From the NCBI GenBank assembly GCA_034008185.1, contig CM067084.1, positions 10,869,385 through 10,933,384 of the forward strand: a stretch of 64,000 nt of DNA, given 5' to 3'. Source of the stretch: Gorsachius magnificus (lineage: Eukaryota > Chordata > Aves > Pelecaniformes > Ardeidae). Below the pieces are notes generated by a model. That model made no database searches and had not been told where the DNA came from. It saw nothing but the letters and a program-made list of their open reading frames with translations. Below, piece by piece: positions 1-9,546 of this stretch; position 1 is the first letter of the stretch; every line of letters begins with the position of its first letter. The translations under genes and the position numbers were made by a program.

Positions 1-3000
1 ACATCTTGCAGTGCTGTCGTTTCTTTCCAAGCTCAACATCAAGGCTCATGTAATTACATATAAGCATATGTATATGATTGTATATGCATGTATTACTTCA
101 AAAATATTTGCATAGTAAAGCCTGCAAAATGAGAAAACGCCAGTATTAAAGGAAGCAGGTGTGATTCAGCAGCTTGTTGTGGGCATGTTAGGAGACAGTC
201 ACATGTGGCTGCAGACTTCTTTAGCACGTATTGTGCCAACCCTCCACTTCCTATAAAATCATAATCACCTCCGGAGCTCTTCTCATCATACCCAAGCGCT
301 TCGTAAGCTTCATCCATTCATGTCAAAATACATTCGGCAATACTGTTACAGCCCTTCTTAAAGGGGAGGAACCGGGGCATACGTTACATATGTTAACACA
401 CAATAGCATTCGACATATTTGACTACAAGATTTGCTTTCTTTTCTTTCCTCATGCGTCGTATACTGTAACGGAAGCTGAAGTCCTGCAGGTACTAACCCG
501 CTCTGATTCAACATCAGCAGCGCTGCTCCTTGTCTACACCGATCAAACAATAAAAGCTTTCTTGGAAAAGATCTTGTCTCAGAATAAAAATCTGGTACCG
601 TTTGAGTCCCTCCTTCTAATGAACAAATTGCAGGACTGATGGGCAGCAGAGAAGGATCTTTCTTTTAGTATCAAATCACTACAACGTACAGGCTCACTAG
701 AAGCGAAGTTGTCAGTAACTTTGAAATCAAACATTTCTGAAGTCTGATTATGCAACTTGCATACTTTGTTAATAATTTTTCCAAAGTTTTGCTGAGCGAG
801 GCGTATCGTCCCCCAGAGCTGCAAGATCCTGCTGATCAGAGCAACCTTGCAGCTGCGTGAGGCGGTGGCTGCTGGGCCGGCACAGCCCCCAGAGAGCCCT
901 AGTTTAGCACGGACTTCTGTTGAGAGAGACAATCTTTTGTTTTGATTTCTTAATTGAAAAACTGTAATTGTAGCAACACCAGACCCCAACTTGCATAATG
1001 AATAGAGTGTGGACCACTGAGATCTATAGCAGAGACTACTCCTCCTTCACCTAATTAAGAGCTCGCAGTTGTGAGCTTTTCCATATGCATATGTAAAGCC
1101 TGCTGATAAAAGGGGAAGGGGAACCCTAACAGCTTTTTTTGTTGTTGTTAGGCTGCAGGAACTTAGGAAGCTGCTGAAAAGTCTGGTAGGATATTTAGCT
1201 TTGTGGTTATAGTCTGATTGGTTTTGCTTTTAAGTCTAAATGCTTTTTTAAATTTTTTCTCTGTTTTGCTGTATTTAATGCTTTTATAGTCATTTCTCTA
1301 CAGTTTAGTACTTGCAACCTCCTTTTTCTGCTACTCTATGCGCTGTTCTCTATGTATGCTTTTCTTTTTCTACTTCCTTCTGCTTCCCTACCACCAGTGG
1401 GAGTAGTAAGTGTATGGATGATAAGTGTACGCGTGCTTCAAATCTATATCTAGCTTTACAGAGGAGCCCGCAGAACCCTGGAAATAATTATTCTGAGAAA
1501 AATGGTGTTCATCCTCCACAGCAATTGCGTGGAACATATGAACTTGCACAGTTTCTGTCATGCAGTCCAGCCACTAAGCAGGAGTTGTGAGAGGAGATGT
1601 CTAGTACAGATTTTTCAAGGACCAACTCATAAATTTCTGAGAGTGTGTAAGCTGAGGCTTTTCAAGGACTTACCACTTTGGTGTTATCTTCCTGAGAATG
1701 GCAAAAAGCACTCTTGAGACCTCCATCTGCTAAAGTCACTCTTGCAAAATGTGGAGGTGGTAAAATTTCTGAATTGAATGTTGCAATATTTTTAGCATGG
1801 ATAAAATAATGTGTTTTCCTTGATTATTGCCTCATAAATGACTTAAACTGCTTTCCAGCTGGAACCTCATCAATACTCGAATAGAGGTGGGCAACGCTGT
1901 GGAAAAGCTGACGCCAGCCAGATGCAATCTGAGGAGAAAAAGTGAGCGCCTGAGTATAGGGTCTTACGTGAAAACTCAAATAGAAAAATGCAGTCTTAAC
2001 TATTGGTAGTGAAAAAGTAGCTCCACCTGGAATAAGTATAAATATGCAGATGTGCGCTTTCTTCCTAAGTGACTACATAATTATAACATTGTTTTTCCCA
2101 TCTTTCTCCTTTCCCTTACCAGTTGGTGCTATTGTTATCTGCTGTGTCGTTGGTATGATGACTCAGATGGTAGAATGATGCTGGAGATTATATATACATG
2201 GAACACTGAGGCCCAAGAATGCAAATTCTTCTGGGCAACCAACCTAGGGGTGGGGTTTTTTTATTTATTCTGCCAAGCACTACACATACAGTATTACAAG
2301 GATACGAATAAAAGTTTTATATTTTTAACTACTGCTTTCAAGCTGAGCCTCAGAACAAGCTATGCTGTAGTTCAAGGCTTGAACTTGCTGTTGAAAAGAA
2401 AATCAACAGAGCAATTTTCTTTATCTTGAGTAACTACATCTACCTATGGCTTCGAGTGTATAATAAGACGCTTAACAGAGTCTCAAGCAACTGGAGTTTT
2501 CCACTGCAGTTTTGTCCTCATTTGCTCTAGTAATCATTCAAGCTTAGCAGCATTTGTTAAATTCAGATACAGGTCAACTGTATTTCGATGAAGTTCAAAG
2601 AAATGGGTGCAGCTGATTGAGCCATATCATAAAAAAAGAAATTTATACAGAAAATAGTGGCTTGATGATGCCTGTCTTGATAAATGTGGTAATATTTTGC
2701 TTCTCAGCTGATGCAATACGAGGTTTCTTCTATCTATGGAGTAAACTATCTTCCTGAAAATTTTAGTTAGATGGTAAGTAATTTGCCTTATTGAAAAGTA
2801 TTCTGTTAAGAAATATCTTCTGTGAGGTAAGTTAGATACAGATGTCCTCTCTCATCTGCAAGTAAACAGATATATTAAAAGATGTATTTTTGACCGATCA
2901 CCCTGTATAAAGTAGTTTTCATTGGTTTATAATATATCTGCAGCACTACAAGTTCAAGATTGTCACATTTGCCGCTAATTAATAGATTAAAAATAATGGG

Positions 3001-5490
3001 ACATAAAGCAAGCTTGCAGGAATTTGGCCCAGTGTATGTTGGCTAGTGTAAAGCCGTGCATACAGAAATGAGTGTTTTGAAGTGACCGGGACCTTGGCTG
3101 GTCCAATCTGGACACTGTAAAAAGGCCTGGCTGCTAGAAAATGTTGTGAGTTTAACTGTGGAGGGAAAAAAAATAGGTTTTCTTATATTTATTTCAGTGC
3201 AGACTTGAATCATCTAAAACCACAAGTCATTAAAACAGGATGGGATTTTTTTTCCAGTAAACATTACGATAGACTCTGAAAGCTGGAGAAGGTAGGATAG
3301 TAGCAATGGACTGCACCAATCTACCGTTTCACAGTGAACAGATTCTTGCTGCTTGAGTGGTGGTCTCCTGAAGATCTGTAGGAATATTTGGGGGCATAGG
3401 AGGAGGAGGCAGAAGCTGGCCTTAAGAAACCCATATAGGATACATCCACTGTAATTCTGTTCCAGACTGTGGTGCATCCACTGCAATTCTTATTCAGAAA
3501 AACTCCCAGCACCTTCTGGAGAGGCTCCATCATATCTGATCACTAGTGCAGTACAGAGCATGTAATGGAGTAATACTTCATTTAATAAAACAGCTGTCTA
3601 AGGTCATAAATACGACGAGTTGTTTTTCCACGTATCAATCCAGCGCTGTTTAAAAGCCATCAGAAAATGTCTTGATCGCTGGTGACCTCTGCGAGAACTT
3701 TGGTGGCTGCTACATCGATCTGACCCAAGGACTGTTCCTCAGGCAAACATGAAGGCAGGGTTTTTTTATTGATTAGCCAAATGGTCTGGCCTTCCTGTTT
3801 TGTCTCCTCATTGGCAATTAAGAAAGAAATCCATTGAGGGAGTGGTGGCAGTGAACCTTTCCCTCTGACACAAATAACCTTAATCAGGCCTCTTAGTTAA
3901 TTTCTGAAATTGTTCTCCATCGACCTCTGTTTGAAGCAGGATTTTCATTCTACAGCCCTATCAGTAAAACATACACATCTTCCTGTTAGCAAAGCAGACT
4001 TTTGCTAATGGTGACATCTTTTATTTCTTATTTACAATCCTAATCACATCATTGATTCCAGTAATCTTTCCTGCACTAAGAGCCGTTATTAATTCTCTTG
4101 AAGGAGAACCTGGGTGAGGTTTGTTGGGTTTTTTTAAACCTAGATAATTAAAATTAAACCAGGTAATGACAATCTAGGAGATGGGGGGGAGGGGGGGAGT
4201 CCAATTCTCTATGTGGTTTTAACATTCAGACAGTAAAGAGGCCACAATGTTCCTCAGCCTAAAACCAAGACCAATACTTAAAATAGAACCAGAAGATCAT
4301 TTTGGTGACTCAACTAAACAGTGGGGATTAGTTTTCTACACCCAAAGCTACAACCGTCCAGGTTAGGAAAGTGATTGTTCAATCCCAAACACAGCATTTG
4401 GGTGTTTGCTTACTTGTGTGACTCCTTTTGTGTCTGAACAATGGCAATACTACGCTTGGGTAATGAAAAATGAAGCAATTCCTCACCTCTTCCCCAATAA
4501 TCACTCATTTAACACACCACACAGGCACCCCCACCCCAAACAAATGGCTTAATCCTTTATCTCTATCTTCCCCACCTGTTTTATACTGTTTCATAAAAGG
4601 CCAGCACTTGTTTGCCCTTCTTAATGCTGAATGGTATTTTAGACTAGGAACCACTGAAATAATTGGGAATGTTCATAGCTTATGTCACTATGACTTCATC
4701 GCTGCTCTGTGATGAAAGGCAAAAGAAGTTGTTTGCAGGAGAGGGGAAGCCCTGGCCTTGGGGCTCTAATGCAGGCTGAATCTGGGGCTAAGCCCCCTCC
4801 TTACCTGACAGCTCTTCCTCCCCTTATGCATGTGCACCCGGTTTTTCATGTTGATTCACCCTGCCAGCATGTGAGAGTTAAATGCAAAGCTTTTTAAGAT
4901 AATCCATGAGATTTGGTAAATGCAAATGCTAGGGAAGTTCTGGTTGAGCAGGAGTATTATTCATCGTATGTTCTCCTTGCTAGAAAATGCCCCTTTGTAC
5001 CTGGGGTGCCAAAGAGGCAAGCAAAGATTTTGGCAGGGAAGAAAGGTTTGACTTAGCCAGGTGCTATCCCCATCAGCATGGTGGATTTACAAACCTGATG
5101 TCATCTATTTACATTTCTAAATCGCAGCGTGGAGCAAAATGCAGTGATACGAAAGATTAGTCTTCATTTGGCGAAGTAACTGCCAAATTAAATGATGACA
5201 GATGGAAAAACTAAAAGCCACGGTGTCAGGGGTCTGATGATAGCCCTCTGCTTTAGCAAGAGGTAAATATATAAACCTCAGCTGGTGCCTGCAGAAGATA
5301 CGCGTCCAGTTTAAAGACAGCCCTCAGACTTTTTTATTTAATCAATACCCCCTATCGAAGAGAGCGGTGTACAGCATTAGAACTAAAACAGTGTTATTAG
5401 AAAATGATATACTGCACATTAGGATGTATAATTCACGTCGCCTTCATTTGCTCAGACCGTCGTGAAAAATCCATAAATCATTTTCTCGTT
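1..5490. other. AT-rich 5' flank, no gene recognised
   Basis: Only short ORFs without family features. The last 400 bases before the CpG island (about 5100-5500) contain TGATGACAGATGG (TALE/MEIS-like) and several ATTA cores, so they could hold a regulatory element, but nothing stronger can be said. Confidence 0.5.
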
Positions 5491-5539
5491 CATGTATTGC
5501 CTAAGTGCAATTTGTCATTTTGCATTAGGGGGCCGCCTC

Positions 5540-7130
5540 AGACCATCGGCGCTTTTAATTCGCTGCTCGGGCTTTAGCCCAGCGCGGAGCCGGCGGGGGA
5601 GCCCAGCGCTGCCCCTGCTCGCCGGACACAAAATGGAGGCCGGGGTGCGCCGCGGGGAAGGAGGGAGGGAGGGAGGCGGCTCCCCCGGCGCCTGTGCACG
5701 TATACTTTTTTATATACATATATATATATATATATGCGTGTGTATGCTCCCGCGTGGTTGTTGCCCCCCAACCGGGGCCGTCTTTCCAAAAGCGGTGCGT
5801 GGGTGCCGCGCCTCGGGCACGCGTGGGGAGCGCCCCGACGCCGCCTCGGCGGGGATGCGCCGCGCCCCCGCCCTCCCCCTTACCTCCGGCCCCCGGGGAA
5901 GGGCTTGGTCACGGCCCCGGGCGGGCGGGCGCCCCTCCGCTTCCGAGGTTGCCCCCGCACACACACACTCCCCGGGTTTCGCCTGTGGCGGGCGGCTCCC
6001 CCCGGCCCCCGCGCCCCGCCCCCGAGGGGGGGCGGCCCCGGCCCCGCCGCGCGCGCGAAGGACGCGAGCGCCGTCCCCTGCGCGGGAAGTTGGTGGCCGC
6101 GCGCGGGCGGGGGAGCACGGCGCGCTCCCCCTCCGCCTCCCACGGGCGGCGGCAGCCAGGGGCTGGGGTTTGGGGGTGGGATTTTTGGTTTTTTGTGTTT
6201 TTTGTTGGTTTTTTTTTTCCGGCGAAATCCATTTTATTGGCAAACACCCACCCAGAGCGGCCCGCCGGCCCGGCTGGGATCCGCTGTAAGAGCCGGGGAG
6301 GGGAAGCTGCAATTCGGGGTGGCACCTCCCCGCCGGCCGCGCCGCCGGCTCCCCCGCGGGCACGCACGGTCGCTGCTTTCCCGCCTCTGCCCCTCCCGCC
6401 GCGAGGCCGCGCCGCGGGCCGCTAGACCGGACTTCAAAGCCGCCGCAGCCGCGCGCCGCCGGGGCGCGCCCGGCCCGGACGAGGGTGGGGGGGGCTGAGG
6501 GCCGGAGGGCGCGGCGATGCCACGGCGGGGACGAAAGCCCCGCGCTCCCCGCAGAGCGGAGCCGCCGCCGGGGCGCAGTGCGCCGCTGCCGCCGCTGGGG
6601 GGCGCCCGCCGCCCGCGATTGCGGCCGCCGGCGGGGGCGGGGCGGGGCCGCCGCGGGCTCCCGGGGCCGCCGCCGCCGCCAGCGCGGGGGCCGGTAGCGC
6701 CGGGCGCGGAGCCGCCGCCGCGGCGGCCGCCGATCACGCCGCCCGGAGGCCCGGGGCGCGGCGCGGGGCAGCGCGGCTGTTCCCCGGGGAGCGCGGGGGG
6801 CGGTGTCGCGCATCGACCCGCTGGCGGCGCCCGCAGCCGGGTGCGCCGTGAGCCGCTTGGCGCGGGGGCCCTCCCTCGAACTGCCCGCCTGGCCCCGGCC
6901 ACCGGCGTGACGCCCGGCTCGGTCTGGCCGCGGCGGAGTGAGCCTGGCTGCGCCCCCGCCTCGGCTGACGGCGGCCGGGCGCCCGGTGGCCACGGGCCCC
7001 CTCCCCGGGGAGGGCGGGGGGGCAGGAGCGCGCACAAAGCCGGAGGGGGGTTGGCAGAGGCGCAAGTTTGGGGTCCTGACTTCCCGCATCGGAGCGTACG
7101 GTGCATTGACATCTATGGGAGGGGGCCACT
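5540..7130. promoter_or_regulatory. Upstream CpG island
   Basis: A very GC-rich, CpG-dense stretch with many GC boxes, beginning abruptly after AT-rich flank. It lies 1.3-2.9 kb upstream of the probable PCDH10 promoter and is interrupted by a TA repeat near 5712-5737. Long ORFs occur in all frames but show only low-complexity proline, arginine and glycine, so none is called. It may be an extended promoter island of PCDH10 or the promoter of a divergent noncoding transcript (one is known at human PCDH10). The sequence alone does not decide. Confidence 0.7.
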
Positions 7131-8305
7131 GCTTGCATGACGGATCAAAGCCCGTACCTGCTTCGTGTTGCTTTTTAGAAGCAATAAAATATTTTACAAA
7201 GAAAAATAATTACAAGCATTTAATCCTTTCCACTCTTACTTTCTTCACTCTGTGAAGTTACGGACGCGGACCTTCAGTTGTGAAAAGCCCGGGGGCAGCA
7301 CGGGACGCTAAGGCAGCCCGCCGTCACCCCCGTCGCGAAATTCTCCCCTCGGCGCTGAGCCCCTCTCCCCAGCGCCAGCGCAAGCTTCGCAGCCAAACGC
7401 ATCGATCGCAAACGCGTTACCGAGCTCCCGATGTGCTATAGACACTATTGGTAGCATCGACTTGCTTTAGCACAGCGCTGCCTTCTCGCCGGCCGAGGGA
7501 GCCGGGGGAGGAGGATGCCGTGGTGCGGCGAGGCAGCGGGGTGCCCGGCGCGGGTGGCTGAAGCCTGCGAGCAGCCGCAAGCCCGAGTCTCGGCGGCGGC
7601 GGCCGCGAACGCCGGCTCCGAGCCCCCGCCGCTGTTACCGGCGTGGGCAGCGCGGATACAGCGAGCACCCGCACCCGGTATCGGGGCGTTTCACTTGAAA
7701 ATAAAATCGGTGGCTGTGAGCCTCGGCTGATTCTTCCGGCTGTGTGTGTGTCCGTCCGTCCCCCCCCGTGCTGCCCTTCCGCCGCCCCCGGGAGCCGGTG
7801 GCAGAACACACGCTCGGTTTTTCCTTCCCTCTTCCCCCGCACCCGGCGGTCTCCCGTTACGTTAGTGGAAATTCCAAAGTGTAAATCGGGAAAAATTGGC
7901 GCAGCCTCATGATACTTTCAATTGGCTGGAGCTGGAAACACTGTACAGCCGTGCGGTGGAAAGTTGCGCTTTCTCCACCGTCACTAATTAGCTCAGGCAG
8001 CCCCGAGGGGGGGGGGCGGAATAATCATCTCAAGTTTCCCCTTGTTTATGCTTTTTCTGAAAACGTTACTGCGCCCGGCCCAGGGTAGGAAAGTTAGTGG
8101 CTGGTGGAAACTCCCTCTCTGAGGAGAGGGCTGGTTACGGTTCCCCGGGGGTACGCGCTGAGGACGAGCGGTGATCTCCCTGCCCAGCGACTGCGGCAGG
8201 GCAATGCCACCCTCGGAGGCCGGCAGGGAGTTAGGCGGGAATCAGGGAGTTAGTTAGGCGGGCATTCCCCAGCAGCGCCTCGGGAGCTGCAGGGTTAGCC
8301 CCGCG

Positions 8306-8333
8306 CTGCCTGCCTGCCTGCCTGCCTGCCTGC
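8306..8333 (+). repeat. TGCC tetranucleotide microsatellite in the proximal promoter
   Basis: About seven perfect CTGC units about 70 bases upstream of the CCAAT cluster, followed by degenerate units to about 8370. Confidence 0.85.
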
Positions 8334-8394
8334 CCGCCGCCCTGCCTGCTGCTCGCCGCTCTGCCTGCCTGCGCGCTCGCCCGCTCGCCCAGCT

Positions 8395-8470
8395 GTGACG
8401 CAGCCTACTTGACGTGCGCCGCGGCCAATGGGGTGCCGCCCCCGGGGGCGTTGCTGACGGCTGATTGGTT
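8395..8470 (+). promoter_or_regulatory. PCDH10: Probable PCDH10 core promoter (CCAAT boxes, CRE-like half-sites)
   Basis: Inside a CpG island and about 1.1 kb before the start codon lie CCAAT at 8425-8429 and an inverted CCAAT (ATTGG) at 8464-8468. TGACG cores stand at 8396, 8410 (TGACGTGCG) and 8455. There is no TATA box at the right distance, which is usual for CpG island promoters. CCAAT boxes commonly sit 60-100 bases before the start, so transcription probably begins around 8500-8560. The start itself cannot be read from sequence. Confidence 0.55.
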
Positions 8471-8702
8471 GGCAGGAGCCGAGCGCTGCGCAAAAACAGA
8501 AAAGCCGAGCGCTGCCGGGGGGGGCGAGCGGCGGCGGCGGCGGCGGCAGAAAGCAGAGACAGAACAGACACAGACAGAAGAGAGAGAGGGGCTAGGCGCA
8601 AAAGCAGCAGGAGAGGAAAAAAACCTCATCAGCACATCCATAAAAAGCAGAGTGGTGATGGTGCAGAGCATAATAATAGCAATAAAAGAAGAAAATGAAA
8701 GA

Positions 8703-8712
8703 CTATTAATAG
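8703..8712. promoter_or_regulatory. Palindromic MEF2 consensus site
   Basis: CTATTAATAG fits the MEF2 consensus YTAWWWWTAR on both strands. It lies just downstream of the inferred promoter. Family knowledge: Pcdh10 is an activity-induced MEF2 target in neurons during synapse elimination. Confidence 0.45.
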
Positions 8713-8904
8713 AAGAGAGAAAAATCTAAAATCTTTAAATAAAAAAAAAAGAGGAAATCCCAGAGAAATCAGGGAATGAAAGTTTTGGGTAGCAAAGCTG
8801 TTCTCTGCCTTTTTTGATATGAAATCTTTTTGCGGGTTGTAATTTTTTTTTTTTTTTTTTTTAATTTCGCGGTTTTCTGCCTTTTTCTTGCATCTAAAGA
8901 GGGC

Positions 8905-9069
8905 ATGTCCACCGGCTCCTCCAGCAGCATCTACCCCTCCAGCTCCCACCAGGAAGACAAACCGAGGACAATCTTGAAATATAAAAATTTCCTCCTTGGG
9001 ATTTGCTGCCGCTGCCGCCTCCGCCGCCACTGCTGCTGCCGCGGTGCAGTGCCAAGACTCTCGGAATAA
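8905..9069 (+). other. Upstream ORF of 54 codons in the PCDH10 leader
   Basis: ATG at 8905 in context gggcATGt opens a frame that reads MSTGSSSSIYPSSSHQEDKP at the start and becomes cysteine/arginine-rich at the end, stopping at TAA 9067-9069. It does not overlap the main start at 9547. A shorter uORF of 23 codons runs 8658-8729. Whether either is translated is unknown. The effect inferred from position would be to lower or condition PCDH10 translation. Confidence 0.4.
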
Positions 9070-9294
9070 ATAAAAGCGGGCTGCTGTGTATCTCTAGATA
9101 CATCCAGCTAATAGCTATTATTAGTTGGCCATTTATTTCGAAGATCACAGATGAAGTGGGGACGCCTGTCTTCTTCATTTGGTCAGCGTGTGAAACAATA
9201 ATACTCGTAACAAAAAGGAGGGAGATGGGGGAGAAAAAAATCCTAACATGAATCAGAAGAAATAATATCTAGCACCCCCCCTAAATCAGCCTTC

Positions 9295-9430
9295 TTCCCC
9301 CCCCCCCCCCCCCTTCCCTCCCCCGATCCCTCTCTCTCCACACGCTCGCAGGCGCGGACGCGCACACACACACACACACACAGACACACACAGACACACA
9401 GACAGACACAGATAGACACGCACAGGCACA
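9295..9430 (+). repeat. Poly-C tract and CA/CAGA microsatellite in the leader
   Basis: A run of C residues near 9295-9313, followed by pyrimidine-rich sequence and then CA dinucleotides with CAGA interruptions to about 9430. A GGA then GGT trinucleotide repeat follows at 9455-9490. Confidence 0.85.
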
Positions 9431-9546
9431 CACACGCTGTACTGTGTGTTTTCGGAGGAGGAGGAGGAGGAGGAGGAGGTGGTGGTGGTGGCTTTTGGAA
9501 GAGGAGGAAAAGGTTGGGGTGGGGGGATCGCTTTCCCCGCTTGGAG

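Larger units (their letters stand above)
7255..8630. promoter_or_regulatory. PCDH10: Proximal CpG island of PCDH10
   Basis: A second CpG-rich block after an AT-rich gap of about 120 bases (7140-7255, which contains AATAAA at 7183). It includes the CCAAT/CRE cluster, a TGCC tetranucleotide repeat at 8306-8333, and a less GC-rich element at 7910-8060 with homeodomain cores (TAATTA near 7985) and an imperfect hairpin. In mammals the PCDH10 promoter island is a well-known target of methylation in tumours. Confidence 0.7.
8520..9546 (+). other. PCDH10: Inferred 5' untranslated leader of PCDH10
   Basis: Approximate span from the inferred start region to the ATG. It contains purine-rich sequence, an A-run and T-run (about 8740-8862), upstream ATGs (8658, 8905, 9151 and others), a C-run (about 9295-9313), CA repeats (about 9362-9430) and GGA/GGT repeats just before the start codon (9455-9490). 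The exact start and any splicing within the leader are unknown. Confidence 0.5.

Noticed and set aside
5492..7140. Long ORFs on both strands of the upstream CpG island (up to 459 codons)
   Set aside because: Stop-poor GC-rich sequence; all products are low-complexity proline/arginine/glycine and overlap one another in every frame.
9514..9546. Upstream in-frame extension of PCDH10 to 9514
   Set aside because: It begins at TTG, not ATG; the ATG at 9547 starts a standard signal peptide and matches known PCDH10.
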